Assembly: GCA_045592225.1 (NCBI GenBank)
Contig: JAZNUH010000097.1
Coordinates: 1-17,491, forward strand
Source of the DNA: JAZNUH01 sp045592225
GTDB lineage: Bacteria > Bacillota > Clostridia > UMGS1883 > UMGS1540
DNA length: 17,491 nucleotides
Direction of reading: 5' to 3'
In this document: in pieces, positions 1-7,056 of the stretch
Numbering within the stretch: the stretch's first letter is position 1
How the letters are laid out: each line of letters begins with the position of its first letter
Position numbers and translations under genes: made by a program
The notes under the pieces: generated by a model
What the model was told of the DNA's origin: nothing
The model's input: the letters and a program-made list of their open reading frames with translations, nothing else
Databases searched by the model: none

Positions 1-81
1 AGAAAGATATGTAAATCCACCATTACCATTTAAATATTCTTGTACAACATTCATTTTAAATTCATTACTATATTTTGCCAT
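1..81 (-). CDS. IS3-family transposase OrfA, N-terminal fragment (27 codons visible)
   Basis: The minus strand from ATG at 81 reads MAKYSNEFKMNVVQEYLNGN and then GGFTYLS before the window ends. The MAKYS.EFK..VV..YL.G.GG..YL pattern is the start of the helix-turn-helix OrfA of IS150-type IS3 elements, which binds the terminal repeats and normally joins OrfB (DDE integrase) by programmed frameshifting. Only the first part of the HTH is visible. A GAGGT ribosome-binding sequence lies at about 93-97, roughly 11 bases before the ATG. Whether the full transposase is intact cannot be seen. The frame is too short for usual ORF length cut-offs. Confidence 0.82.
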   Translation of the reverse strand, partial: MAKYSNEFKMNVVQEYLNGNGGFTYLS

Positions 82-86
82 AACAA

Positions 87-136
87 AACCGACCTCACAA
101 TCGTTAGATTTTTGGTCTAACTTTTAGGGGTCGGTT
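87..136 (-). repeat. Nested inverted repeats inside the IS end, overlapping the orfA ribosome binding site
   Basis: An outer perfect 8-bp inverted repeat pairs AACCGACC (87-94) with GGTCGGTT (129-136). Inside it, GTTAGA (103-108) pairs with TCTAAC (116-121) around a 7-base loop. In a transcript reading from the upstream operon into the IS, the outer stem would take up the GG of the GAGG Shine-Dalgarno of orfA. Such read-through protection hairpins are known at the ends of several IS elements; the function here is inferred. Confidence 0.6.
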
Positions 137-157
137 CAGACGGCGGTCTTCTTTTTA

Positions 158-682
158 TTATTTTTTCTTTTTATCGTCCGCATATATAATCTTATTAACA
201 ATATTGTCCACAAGCTCATACTCTCTGTAACCAAGCATATATCCAACCCGTGCCTCAAGGGGAATAATAAGCAGAGGGATATAATAATAAATGCTCATAT
301 AAACAGGAAGTCCCATAAAGCCCATAAACGGGAACATAAGCAGAAGATATGCAAGGTCAGCCCCGACAGGTACTGTGTGTACTGCACCGCCGGTCATAAT
401 AAGTGCGATAAGAAGTGCAATGATAGCGGGAATTTCACTTAACACGCCAAGTAAAAAGCCTTTATATTCAAAGGATGTGGTTTTAGTGTAGTCCTTTTTG
501 TCGTAGCCTGCCATTTTGTATGCATCCAGAAAAACAAAGGGCAGATAAAAAAGACAAATAAAACCGCTGTAAATGTTAAAACCCATTCTGTCTATAACTG
601 CATCAAAGGGAAAAATCATAACAAGGGTCAACACTATAAAGAGTATACGCATTTTGTATATTGTCCATATTTGTTTCAGCAT
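158..682 (-). CDS. Unknown small integral membrane protein, last gene of the uppP operon
   Basis: A 174-residue protein that I do not recognise. It is strongly hydrophobic, with four or five likely membrane segments (about residues 12-28, 38-54, 75-97, 108-126 and perhaps 128-142). A charged loop lies between the second and third (about 55-74, including DKKDYTK), and the tail is lysine-rich (ends DDKKKK). No catalytic motif is evident. The start is supported by an AAGGTGA ribosome binding site (688-694) six bases before the ATG. It begins 14 bp after the folD stop and shares strand and operon with uppP, ftsK, ygiQ and folD. The IS at 1-138 lies 19 bp beyond its stop, so the coding region looks complete. 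It could be a small transporter-like or envelope protein, but nothing in the sequence decides this. Confidence 0.72.
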   Translation of the reverse strand: MLKQIWTIYKMRILFIVLTLVMIFPFDAVIDRMGFNIYSGFICLFYLPFVFLDAYKMAGYDKKDYTKTTSFEYKGFLLGVLSEIPAIIALLIALIMTGGAVHTVPVGADLAYLLLMFPFMGFMGLPVYMSIYYYIPLLIIPLEARVGYMLGYREYELVDNIVNKIIYADDKKKK

Positions 683-696
683 TTTTTCACCTTCTT

Positions 697-1539
697 TTAG
701 AGCTGCGCTGCTTTAACTGTATTTTTCATAAGCATAGCAATAGTCATGGGACCTACGCCACCGGGAACGGGAGTAATTGCAGAAGCTACCTGACTTACAG
801 CCTCATAGTCAACGTCACCGCAAAGCTTGCCGCCTTCAGGGCGGTTCATTCCCACGTCTATTACAACAGCACCTTCCTTTACCATATCAGCAGTTACAAA
901 GTTTGCTCTGCCTACTGCGGCAACAAGAATGTCTGCCTTCTTTGTAATTTCAGCAAGATTTTCTGTTCTTGAATGGCAGATAGTAACTGTGCCGTGTTTG
1001 TGGAGTAAAAGCATTGACATAGGCTTGCCTACAATATTGCTTCTGCCTATAACCACGCAGTTTTTGCCGGTAATGTCAATTCCGCTTTCTGCAATAAGCT
1101 CCATAACACCGGCAGGTGTACAGGGCAGAAAATCAAAGTTGCCAATCATAATTTTGCCCACGTTTGCAGGGTGGAATGCGTCAACATCCTTTGAAGGGTC
1201 GATTGAAAGCAGAATTCTCTCTTCATTTATGTGCCCCGGCAGGGGAAGCTGACAGAGTATACCGCTTATTTCGGGGCGCTTGTTTAAGTCTGCAATAAGT
1301 GCTAAAAGCTGTTCTTCTGTGGTTTCTGCGGGAAGTGCATGCTTTTCGGAATAAACACCAATTTCTGCACAGGCACGTTCTTTGGATGCTACATAAATCT
1401 GTGATGCAGGATCCTCGCCTACAATTATTACTGCAAGACCAGGTGTGATCCCCTTTTCCTTAAGAGCTGTAACCTCGTTTTTAAGTTCATCTTTTATTCT
1501 TTTTGAAACCATCTTTCCGTCTAAAATTTTTGCTGACAT
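697..1539 (-). CDS. folD: FolD: methylenetetrahydrofolate dehydrogenase / methenyltetrahydrofolate cyclohydrolase
   Basis: Cytosolic bifunctional enzyme of one-carbon metabolism that interconverts 5,10-methylene- and 10-formyl-tetrahydrofolate, using NADP in the dehydrogenase step. At 280 residues it has the usual length. Visible family features are the N-terminal AKILDGK start, the active-site YVASK (Y49, K53), CQLPLPGH (96-103, Q97), DVDAFHPANVGK (118-129, D120), PCTPAGV (139-145), the Rossmann motif GRSNIVGKP (165-173) and PVPGGVGPMT near the C-terminus. The start has an AAGGAG site (1547-1552) seven bases upstream. The first 53 bp overlap the 3' end of ygiQ in another frame. It lies in the uppP-ftsK-ygiQ-folD operon and may be translationally coupled to ygiQ. 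Confidence 0.97.
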   Translation of the reverse strand: MSAKILDGKMVSKRIKDELKNEVTALKEKGITPGLAVIIVGEDPASQIYVASKERACAEIGVYSEKHALPAETTEEQLLALIADLNKRPEISGILCQLPLPGHINEERILLSIDPSKDVDAFHPANVGKIMIGNFDFLPCTPAGVMELIAESGIDITGKNCVVIGRSNIVGKPMSMLLLHKHGTVTICHSRTENLAEITKKADILVAAVGRANFVTADMVKEGAVVIDVGMNRPEGGKLCGDVDYEAVSQVASAITPVPGGVGPMTIAMLMKNTVKAAQL

Positions 1540-3334
1540 TATTTTTCTCCTTTCGTGGTCTTATAAGACATTTATTGCCAAAGCCAATTAAATCGGTACG
1601 ACCGGCTTTGGTGAGAGCCTCGTAAACAAGGTCGTAATTCTGTGGCTTTGTGTACTGTAGCAGTGCCCTTTGCATTGCTTTTTCGTGTGCATCACGGGGA
1701 ACATATACGGGCTGCATAGTAAGGGGGTCAAGTCCTGTGTAAAACATTGCTGTTGAGATGGTGGCAGGGGTGGGATAAAAATCCTGTACCTGCTGTGGAC
1801 GCAGATTGTTCTCTTTTAAGAAAAGCGCCAGCTCAATAGCATCGGCAAGGGAACTGCCGGGGTGGCTTGACATAAGGTAAGGAACAAGATACTGTTCTTT
1901 GCCTATTTTTTTGTTTATATCGTAATATTTCTTGGAAAATCTCTTGTATACATCCGATGAGGGCTTGCCCATGTGCTTTAAAACCCTGTCGGATACGTGT
2001 TCTGGCGCAACCTTGAGCTGACCGCTTATGTGGTGCATACAAAGCTCGCGGAAAAAGTCGTCCTTCTTATCTGCCATAAGGTAGTCAAAGCGAATTCCTG
2101 AACGGATAAACACCTTTTTAACTCCCTTTATTTTACGCAGAGAACGAAGTAATTTCAGATACTCTGTGTGGTCAACCTGCAGGTTTTTACAAGGTGTAGG
2201 GAACAGACATTGTCTGTCACGGCACGCACCTGATTTAAGCTGCTTTGAGCAACCGGGATACCTGAAATTTGCTGTGGGACCGCCTACATCATGTATGTAT
2301 CCTTTAAACTCGGGGTGAGAAACCATATTTTCTGCTTCACGCATAATTGATTCATGACTTCTGGATTGAACAATGCGACCCTGATGAAATGATAAGGCGC
2401 AAAAATTACAGTTACCAAAGCAACCTCGAGCCGAGGTTATGCTGAATCGCACCTCATTTATGGCAGGTATACCACCCATATCTTCGTACATTGGGTGATA
2501 TTCTCTTGTATATGGCAGGTTATAAACTGCATCCATTTCCTCGCGTGTTAGAGGCATAGCCGGTGGGTTTTGTACAATACATTTATTAAGATGGGGCTGT
2601 GCAAGTATTTTGCCGCGTACAGGGTCCTGCTCAAGGTATTCTGTTTTGGCGGCAACGGCGTATGCCCGCTTATCATCCCTTATCTTTTCAAAGGAGGGGA
2701 GAACCACAGCATCCTGCGGCGGCTTTGATGCAAGGTAAACTGTTCCTTTTACATCTGTGATATCATTTATATCAACACCTTGTGAAAGCTTGTTTGCAAT
2801 TTCTACAACAGAGTGTTCGCCCATGCCGTAGGAAATAATGTTTGCTCTGCTGTCAAGCAGAATGGAACGGCGAACACGGTTGTCCCAGTAATCGTAATGT
2901 GCAAAACGGCGCAGACTTGCCTCAATTCCTCCAATGATAATGGGTATATCCCCAAATACCTCACGTACTAAATTCGCATAAACTATGGTGCAGCGGTCAG
3001 GACGATAGCCTGATTTTCCGCCCGGGGAATAAAGGTCCTCGCTCCTCGGCTTTTTGGCTGCGGTGTAATGTGCAACCATTGAGTCGATGTTACCACCTGA
3101 TATAAGCACCCCTAAGCGGGGACGTGGGAATGCACGTACTGCATTTGCGTTTCGCCAGGTGGGTTGGGCAAGCATTGCCACTCTGTAGCCAGCCGCTTCA
3201 AGACATCTTGATATTACAGCAGGACCAAAAGAGGGATGGTCAACATACGCATCACCCAGTATGTATAAAAAATCATAGTAATCCCAGCCGCGGGAAATTA
3301 TCTCATCGGCTGAAACAGGTAAAAATCTGTTCAT
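1487..3334 (-). CDS. ygiQ: YgiQ-family radical SAM protein
   Basis: A 615-residue member of the YgiQ family, whose biochemical function is not established. The N-terminus (FLPVSADEIISRGWDYYDF) and ILGDAYVDHPSFG are typical of the family. A B12-binding-like N-terminal region precedes the radical SAM domain, where C305, C309 and C312 in CFGNCNFC form the CxxxCxxC site for a 4Fe-4S cluster. Further cysteines follow in PGCSKQ, GACRDRQC and FPTPC, a family hallmark that may bind a second metal centre. The C-terminus ends in a lysine/arginine-rich tail that overlaps folD by 53 bp. The ATG overlaps the ftsK stop in a TAATG arrangement, implying translational coupling. The Fe-S demand fits the NifS/NifU pair elsewhere in the window. 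Confidence 0.95.
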   Translation of the reverse strand: MNRFLPVSADEIISRGWDYYDFLYILGDAYVDHPSFGPAVISRCLEAAGYRVAMLAQPTWRNANAVRAFPRPRLGVLISGGNIDSMVAHYTAAKKPRSEDLYSPGGKSGYRPDRCTIVYANLVREVFGDIPIIIGGIEASLRRFAHYDYWDNRVRRSILLDSRANIISYGMGEHSVVEIANKLSQGVDINDITDVKGTVYLASKPPQDAVVLPSFEKIRDDKRAYAVAAKTEYLEQDPVRGKILAQPHLNKCIVQNPPAMPLTREEMDAVYNLPYTREYHPMYEDMGGIPAINEVRFSITSARGCFGNCNFCALSFHQGRIVQSRSHESIMREAENMVSHPEFKGYIHDVGGPTANFRYPGCSKQLKSGACRDRQCLFPTPCKNLQVDHTEYLKLLRSLRKIKGVKKVFIRSGIRFDYLMADKKDDFFRELCMHHISGQLKVAPEHVSDRVLKHMGKPSSDVYKRFSKKYYDINKKIGKEQYLVPYLMSSHPGSSLADAIELALFLKENNLRPQQVQDFYPTPATISTAMFYTGLDPLTMQPVYVPRDAHEKAMQRALLQYTKPQNYDLVYEALTKAGRTDLIGFGNKCLIRPRKEKNNVSKNFRRKDGFKKNKR

Positions 3335-5658
3335 TATTCTTCCTCGGAATTCATGCTCATTTCATAAAGCTGTTGTTTGGTTATAAGAACGCTACGCGCC
3401 TTACTGCCTTCATGCGGGCCTATAATACCGCGTGCTTCCATTTGGTCAATTATTCTGCCTGCGCGGGCATATCCAACCTTTAAACGGCGCTGTATCATAG
3501 AAACCGAGGCTTGTCCCGAATCCACAACAATTTCTATTGCCTCTTTAAGCAGTTCATCATTGTCGCCGGGGTCGTCATCGGCAGGGGAGTCCTGTCGTTC
3601 TATACTTTCGATAATATCTTCGTCATACTCGGCCTCAAAGTCGGTTTTTACAAAATCAACAATGGCTTCAACTTCCTTGTCCGAAACAAAGGCACCCTGA
3701 ATTCTTGTGGGTTTTGATGCTCCCATGGGCAGATAGAGCATATCACCTCTGCCTAAAAGCTTTTCTGCACCCATCATATCCAAAACGGTACGCGAATCAA
3801 TCTGACTTGAAACGGCAAAGGAAATACGTGAAGGAATATTTGCTTTTATAAGACCTGTAATAACGTCAACAGAGGGACGCTGCGTTGCAATTACCAGATG
3901 CATACCCGCAGCACGCGCCAATTGTGCAAGACGGCAAATTGCATCTTCAACATCACGGGGCGCAACCATCATAAGGTCAGCAAGCTCGTCTATGATAATT
4001 ATAATTCGTTCCATAGACTGCAAATCCTCGCCCTTTGCATATTCGTTATAGCCGTTTATATCACGCACGTTGCAGTCGGCAAAAAGCTTGTATCTGCGTG
4101 TCATTTCAGTTACTGCCCAGTTAAGCGCACCTGCAGCTTTGCGTGGGTCGGTTACAACCGGAATGAGCAGATGAGGGATGCCATTATATACGCCAAGTTC
4201 AACAACCTTGGGGTCAATCATTAAAAGTTTCACCTCGTCGGGACTTGACTTGTAGAGTATACTGGAAATAAGGGTGTTTATACATACACTCTTACCTGAA
4301 CCGGTAGCGCCTGCAATGAGCAAGTGAGGCATTTTTGAAATATCTGCAACAATTACCTTGCCTGAAATATCTTTACCCAAAGCAAATGCGGTTTTTGAGC
4401 CAAAGGTTTTGAATTCAGAGGAGTCGAGCACCTCGCGAAGTGAAACTGTTGCTACTGTTTTATTTGGGATTTCTATACCAACAGCCGCCTTGCCGGGAAT
4501 TGGTGCTTCTATACGAACGCCGAAAGCGGCAAGGTTTAATGCAATATCGTCTGCAAGGTTTACAATTTTACTTATCTTAACACCTGCGCTGGGCTGAAGC
4601 TCAAAACGTGTTACACTTGGTCCACGGCTTACTTCAAGCACCTTTGCTTTTACACCAAAACTGTCCAGTGTGTCTACAAGCTTTTTTGCACTTTCACGTA
4701 AATCCTCGGATTTCCCGCCTGATGCCTTTGAACTGTGTTTTTCAAGCAGAGAAACAGAGGGGTATTTATATTCAATAACAACTTTGTTTTTCTTGATTTC
4801 TTCTTCGATTTCATGAGTGGGAACGGGAGGCTCAGCTTTTTCCTGTTCTGTTACTGGCTTGACAGCAGATAGTGGTTCGTTTTCAGTCTGCACAGCCTTT
4901 TTCTCATCTTCGGACACGGCCTGGTCAAAACCAAGCTGGTCGTGTGAGAATATTTTTATATCATCAGGATTAAATGTATCCTCGGCGGGTAGGGTTTTTG
5001 TTGTCTTGCGTGTTGCCGGTTCAACCTTTTCATATTCAAAGGTAATTTTGTCAGCCTTTTTCTCTTTGTTTTCTTTTTTTGCGTTAGCTATAAGTTTTTT
5101 TACAAATGCTACCACATCGCTGACAGAAATCGCAGTTAAAACCATAACGCAAACAATTAAAAGAGCAAACAGAATTAAAAACGAACCCACATTACCTGTA
5201 AGATTGCTGAGAGGTGTTTCAATAATACCGCCAATGAGACCACCACCCATACCTATTGTTCCGTACATAAAAAATTCAGAGGGGGTAACCTCAATGCCGG
5301 AAAACAGATGAAACATACAACTTAAACAAATGAGAATACCTGTAAGGGAAAGGTATACCCTGGCGCCAATTTTAAGGTTGTGCTTTATCATAAGGTACAA
5401 GCCAACGGCTATTATAGCAAATGGGAGTAGATAAGCAGGGTTGCCAAACAACCCAAAAAACAGTTTTTTGACAAGGGTTCCCAGTGTGCCGGCAATACCG
5501 ATATATCCAATCAGGGTGAAAATACCGAAAACGGTAATGCCGATACCCCATATTTCGCGGATAAGCAATCTTTCCTTTTCTGTCCTCTCTTTTATGGGCT
5601 TTGCCTTGGGTGAAGGCTTTGCCGGTGTGTTTTTCTTAATGGTTCTTCTTTCTGCCAT
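3334..5658 (-). CDS. ftsK: FtsK/SpoIIIE-family DNA translocase
   Basis: A 774-residue membrane-anchored, ATP-driven double-strand DNA pump that moves chromosomes through the division (or sporulation) septum. The layout is a basic cytosolic N-terminus (1-33), then four or five membrane segments (about 36-60, 68-92, 101-121, 132-150, 159-180) and an acidic/lysine-rich linker (about 190-290). The RecA-like motor follows, with Walker A GATGSGKS (450-457) and Walker B IIIIIDELAD (552-561). Last is the C-terminal gamma winged-helix domain (about 702-765, MIQRRLKVGYARAGRIIDQM), which in relatives reads orienting sequences. It starts 14 bp after the uppP stop with a GAGGTAG site. FtsK and SpoIIIE cannot be told apart from the sequence alone; the length (774) is close to SpoIIIE. 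Confidence 0.97.
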   Translation of the reverse strand: MAERRTIKKNTPAKPSPKAKPIKERTEKERLLIREIWGIGITVFGIFTLIGYIGIAGTLGTLVKKLFFGLFGNPAYLLPFAIIAVGLYLMIKHNLKIGARVYLSLTGILICLSCMFHLFSGIEVTPSEFFMYGTIGMGGGLIGGIIETPLSNLTGNVGSFLILFALLIVCVMVLTAISVSDVVAFVKKLIANAKKENKEKKADKITFEYEKVEPATRKTTKTLPAEDTFNPDDIKIFSHDQLGFDQAVSEDEKKAVQTENEPLSAVKPVTEQEKAEPPVPTHEIEEEIKKNKVVIEYKYPSVSLLEKHSSKASGGKSEDLRESAKKLVDTLDSFGVKAKVLEVSRGPSVTRFELQPSAGVKISKIVNLADDIALNLAAFGVRIEAPIPGKAAVGIEIPNKTVATVSLREVLDSSEFKTFGSKTAFALGKDISGKVIVADISKMPHLLIAGATGSGKSVCINTLISSILYKSSPDEVKLLMIDPKVVELGVYNGIPHLLIPVVTDPRKAAGALNWAVTEMTRRYKLFADCNVRDINGYNEYAKGEDLQSMERIIIIIDELADLMMVAPRDVEDAICRLAQLARAAGMHLVIATQRPSVDVITGLIKANIPSRISFAVSSQIDSRTVLDMMGAEKLLGRGDMLYLPMGASKPTRIQGAFVSDKEVEAIVDFVKTDFEAEYDEDIIESIERQDSPADDDPGDNDELLKEAIEIVVDSGQASVSMIQRRLKVGYARAGRIIDQMEARGIIGPHEGSKARSVLITKQQLYEMSMNSEEE

Positions 5659-5672
5659 TTATTCTACCTCGT

Positions 5673-6500
5673 TTATATGAAATTTAAAATAATTGTTGCT
5701 ATGCCTGCGGCAATGCAGTAATAAGAAAAATAGTGAAGCTTTTTGTTTTGCACTAAGCGGAGAAGGAATTTAATTGCAACAAATCCGCTTACAGCAGCAA
5801 CAATGGTACCAAGTAATGCGGGTGCTAAATCCATACCGAGAGTTCCTGTTTCAAGAACATCTTTAAAGTCAAGCACAGCTGCGCCTAAAATGGCGGGAAT
5901 TGACATGATAAATGAAAATTTAACCGCAAAATCTTTTTTGTATCCGCAAATCTGTGCGCCGGCAATTGTTGAACCTGAACGGCTTATGCCGGGAAGAATT
6001 GCAACCGCCTGAAACAAACCGACAATAAGGGAAGAGGGGTAGCCTGCATTTTTCATATCAAGCTTTCCTTCGGCGGTATTACTGCTTATGTAAAGCACAG
6101 CGGCAGTAACAAACAGACAAACACCAACAAGCCACAGGCGTTCTCCGGCAATGCTTTCGATAAAATTATTAAGCAAAAGACCGGCAAAAACTGCGGGGAT
6201 TGTGGCGATGACTACCATAATAACAAAACGACGGTAGGGAGATTTAAAATCCGGCTTGCCGCGTAACAAATCACCAAGCATCGCAAAAAACTCGCGGATA
6301 AGCTCCCATATATCGCGGTAATAAACTGCAAATACAGCGATAAGTGTACCTATGTGAAGGAGAATGTCAAATGACAAGGGAAACGCCATGGTATCGGCGC
6401 CAAAAATTTTTTTGAAAATTGCAAGATGACCCGAGCTTGATACGGGTAAAAATTCGGTAAGGCCCTGTACAAGACCCAATAGCATTGATTTTATATACAT
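5673..6500 (-). CDS. uppP: UppP (BacA): undecaprenyl-diphosphate phosphatase
   Basis: Integral membrane enzyme of 275 residues that dephosphorylates undecaprenyl diphosphate to regenerate the lipid carrier for peptidoglycan synthesis; loss or overproduction alters bacitracin resistance. Two signature motifs are present: QGLTEFLPVSSSGHL (12-26, with E16 and H25) and LPGISRSGST (169-178, with S173 and R174). Many hydrophobic helices fill the rest. The open frame extends upstream to 6803, but ATG 6500 is preferred: it has an AAAGGAG site seven bases upstream, the product then begins MYIKSMLLGLVQGLTEF like known UppP, and the extension would run across the rpmE promoter and into rpmE. It is the first gene of the leftward operon. 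Confidence 0.97.
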   Translation of the reverse strand: MYIKSMLLGLVQGLTEFLPVSSSGHLAIFKKIFGADTMAFPLSFDILLHIGTLIAVFAVYYRDIWELIREFFAMLGDLLRGKPDFKSPYRRFVIMVVIATIPAVFAGLLLNNFIESIAGERLWLVGVCLFVTAAVLYISSNTAEGKLDMKNAGYPSSLIVGLFQAVAILPGISRSGSTIAGAQICGYKKDFAVKFSFIMSIPAILGAAVLDFKDVLETGTLGMDLAPALLGTIVAAVSGFVAIKFLLRLVQNKKLHYFSYYCIAAGIATIILNFI

Positions 6501-6542
6501 TTTTTTCTCCTTTAGAAAAAATCTTACTTTAATTTTATGTAT

Positions 6543-6571
6543 ATTATAGCATAATATATTGCAGATTTCCA
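6543..6571 (-). promoter_or_regulatory. Predicted sigma-A promoter for the uppP-ftsK-ygiQ-folD operon
   Basis: On the minus strand there is a perfect -10 TATAAT (6548-6543) preceded by TGC, giving the extended -10 TGCTATAAT. A -35-like TGGAAA (6571-6566, 4 of 6 consensus) lies 17 bp upstream. Transcription would start near 6536, leaving a leader of about 36 nt before the uppP ATG. It is divergent from the rpmE promoter about 90 bp away. Confidence 0.65.
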
Positions 6572-6610
6572 TATAAATTTTGCTTTTTTGAGAAAAAATA
6601 AAAAAAATAG

Positions 6611-6639
6611 TTGCAAAAGAAAAAAAGTTATGGTATACT
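6611..6639 (+). promoter_or_regulatory. Predicted sigma-A promoter for rpmE
   Basis: TTGCAA (6611-6616) and TATACT (6634-6639) are separated by exactly 17 bp, and TGG directly before the -10 gives an extended -10 element. The predicted start is near 6646, leaving a short leader of about 38 nt that ends in the GGAGGTGA ribosome binding site (6669-6676). Confidence 0.72.
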
Positions 6640-6683
6640 ACCTTAAGTTGATAAAAAAGGAACTCTATGGAGGTGAATGATAA

Positions 6684-6887
6684 ATGAGAGAAGGAATCCA
6701 TCCCGATTACAAGCAGACCACAATCAAATGTGCATGTGGTAATGTTATTGAAACAGGTTCTACAAAGGAAAACATCACAGTTGAAATTTGCTCCAGCTGT
6801 CATCCTTTCTTCACAGGAAAGCAGAAACTGGTTGATACAGGCGGTAGAGTAGAAAAGTTCAGAAAGAAATTCAACCTGGAAAAGTAA
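6684..6887 (+). CDS. rpmE: 50S ribosomal protein L31, zinc-binding (C+) type
   Basis: A 67-residue ribosomal protein of the large subunit that contributes to the intersubunit bridge. It begins MREGIHPDY, as L31 proteins do, and carries C16 and C18 (CACGN) with C36 and C39 (CSSCHPFFTG), the four-cysteine zinc site of the C+ form. The zinc-free paralogue that replaces it under zinc limitation in many bacteria lacks this site. Its length is normal for the family. A near-perfect GGAGGTGA ribosome binding site lies seven bases before the ATG. It is a single-gene transcription unit with its own promoter (6611-6639) and terminator (6895-6920), transcribed away from uppP. Confidence 0.98.
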   Translation: MREGIHPDYKQTTIKCACGNVIETGSTKENITVEICSSCHPFFTGKQKLVDTGGRVEKFRKKFNLEK

Positions 6888-6894
6888 TTAAGTC

Positions 6895-6920
6895 TAAAAA
6901 AAGCGCACTGCGCTTTTTTT
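6895..6920 (+). terminator. Rho-independent terminator after rpmE
   Basis: AAGCGC (6901-6906), loop ACT, GCGCTT (6910-6915), followed by a T tract to 6920. The preceding run of A extends the stem by A-T pairs. Because of that A run it could work in both directions, but only rpmE transcription reaches it. Confidence 0.92.
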
Positions 6921-6939
6921 GATTTGTACATAATTTATA

Positions 6940-6968
6940 TTGTTTTTTTACACCGTAATGTGTATAAT
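6940..6968 (+). promoter_or_regulatory. Predicted promoter for the nifS-nifU operon
   Basis: A perfect -10 TATAAT (6963-6968) is preceded at 17 bp by TTGTTT (6940-6945), a -35 that matches consensus only in TTG. The weak -35 suggests the promoter may be activated or repressed; the dyad at 6947-6976 brackets the -10 box. The leader would be about 80 nt. Confidence 0.6.
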
Positions 6969-6976
6969 GGTGTAAA
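6947..6976. promoter_or_regulatory. Candidate operator: perfect 8-bp inverted repeat bracketing the nifS -10 box
   Basis: TTTACACC (6947-6954) and GGTGTAAA (6969-6976) are perfect inverted copies separated by 14 bp that contain the TATAAT box. A protein bound here would block RNA polymerase directly. The long arms with a 14-bp gap resemble the layout of BirA operators, but the downstream genes are not biotin genes, so the regulator is unknown. Confidence 0.45.
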
Positions 6977-7009
6977 GAGTAAATATATAAATATATTTAA
7001 TATATAATC

Positions 7010-7025
7010 CCGGCGCAAAAGCCGG
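7010..7025 (+). other. Small GC-rich hairpin in the nifS leader
   Basis: CCGGC (7010-7014), loop GCAAAA, GCCGG (7021-7025) would form a short stable stem in the 5' untranslated region, about 20 nt before the ribosome binding site. It has no T tract, so it is not an intrinsic terminator. It might stabilise the mRNA; no function can be shown. Confidence 0.4.
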
Positions 7026-7056
7026 ATAAAATCTGAAAAAGAAAAGAGGGAGATTT

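Larger units (their letters stand above)
1..138 (-). mobile_element. End of an IS3-family (IS150-group) insertion sequence, cut by the window edge
   Basis: The orfA side of an insertion sequence enters from the left edge. Read on the minus strand it begins at 138 with TGAACCGACCCCTAAAAG, a terminal sequence of the kind I recall from IS150-group elements, and leads into an orfA-like reading frame starting at 81. The distal part (rest of orfA, orfB, other terminal repeat) lies outside the window. It abuts, but does not interrupt, the upstream membrane-protein gene whose stop codon is at 158-160. Because multicopy IS elements commonly break short-read assemblies, this is probably where the contig ended. 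The exact boundary at 138 is inferred from the TGA...TCA terminal pattern; the target duplication cannot be checked with only one end. Confidence 0.85.

Noticed and set aside
3124..3483. Plus-strand open frames opposite ygiQ and ftsK (also 3898-4224 and 4817-5311), and similar frames opposite rnc, tyrS and lnt
   Set aside because: They lie antisense to well-recognised conserved genes, have no ribosome binding sites or recognisable domains, and are frame shadows.
6501..6803. An N-terminal extension of UppP by 101 residues (open frame to 6803)
   Set aside because: It crosses the rpmE promoter and coding region antisense, does not resemble UppP, and ATG 6500 has an ideal ribosome binding site and a family-typical start.
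7010..7025. Terminator or attenuator in the nifS leader
   Set aside because: The hairpin lacks a downstream T tract and no alternative structure or leader peptide is apparent.
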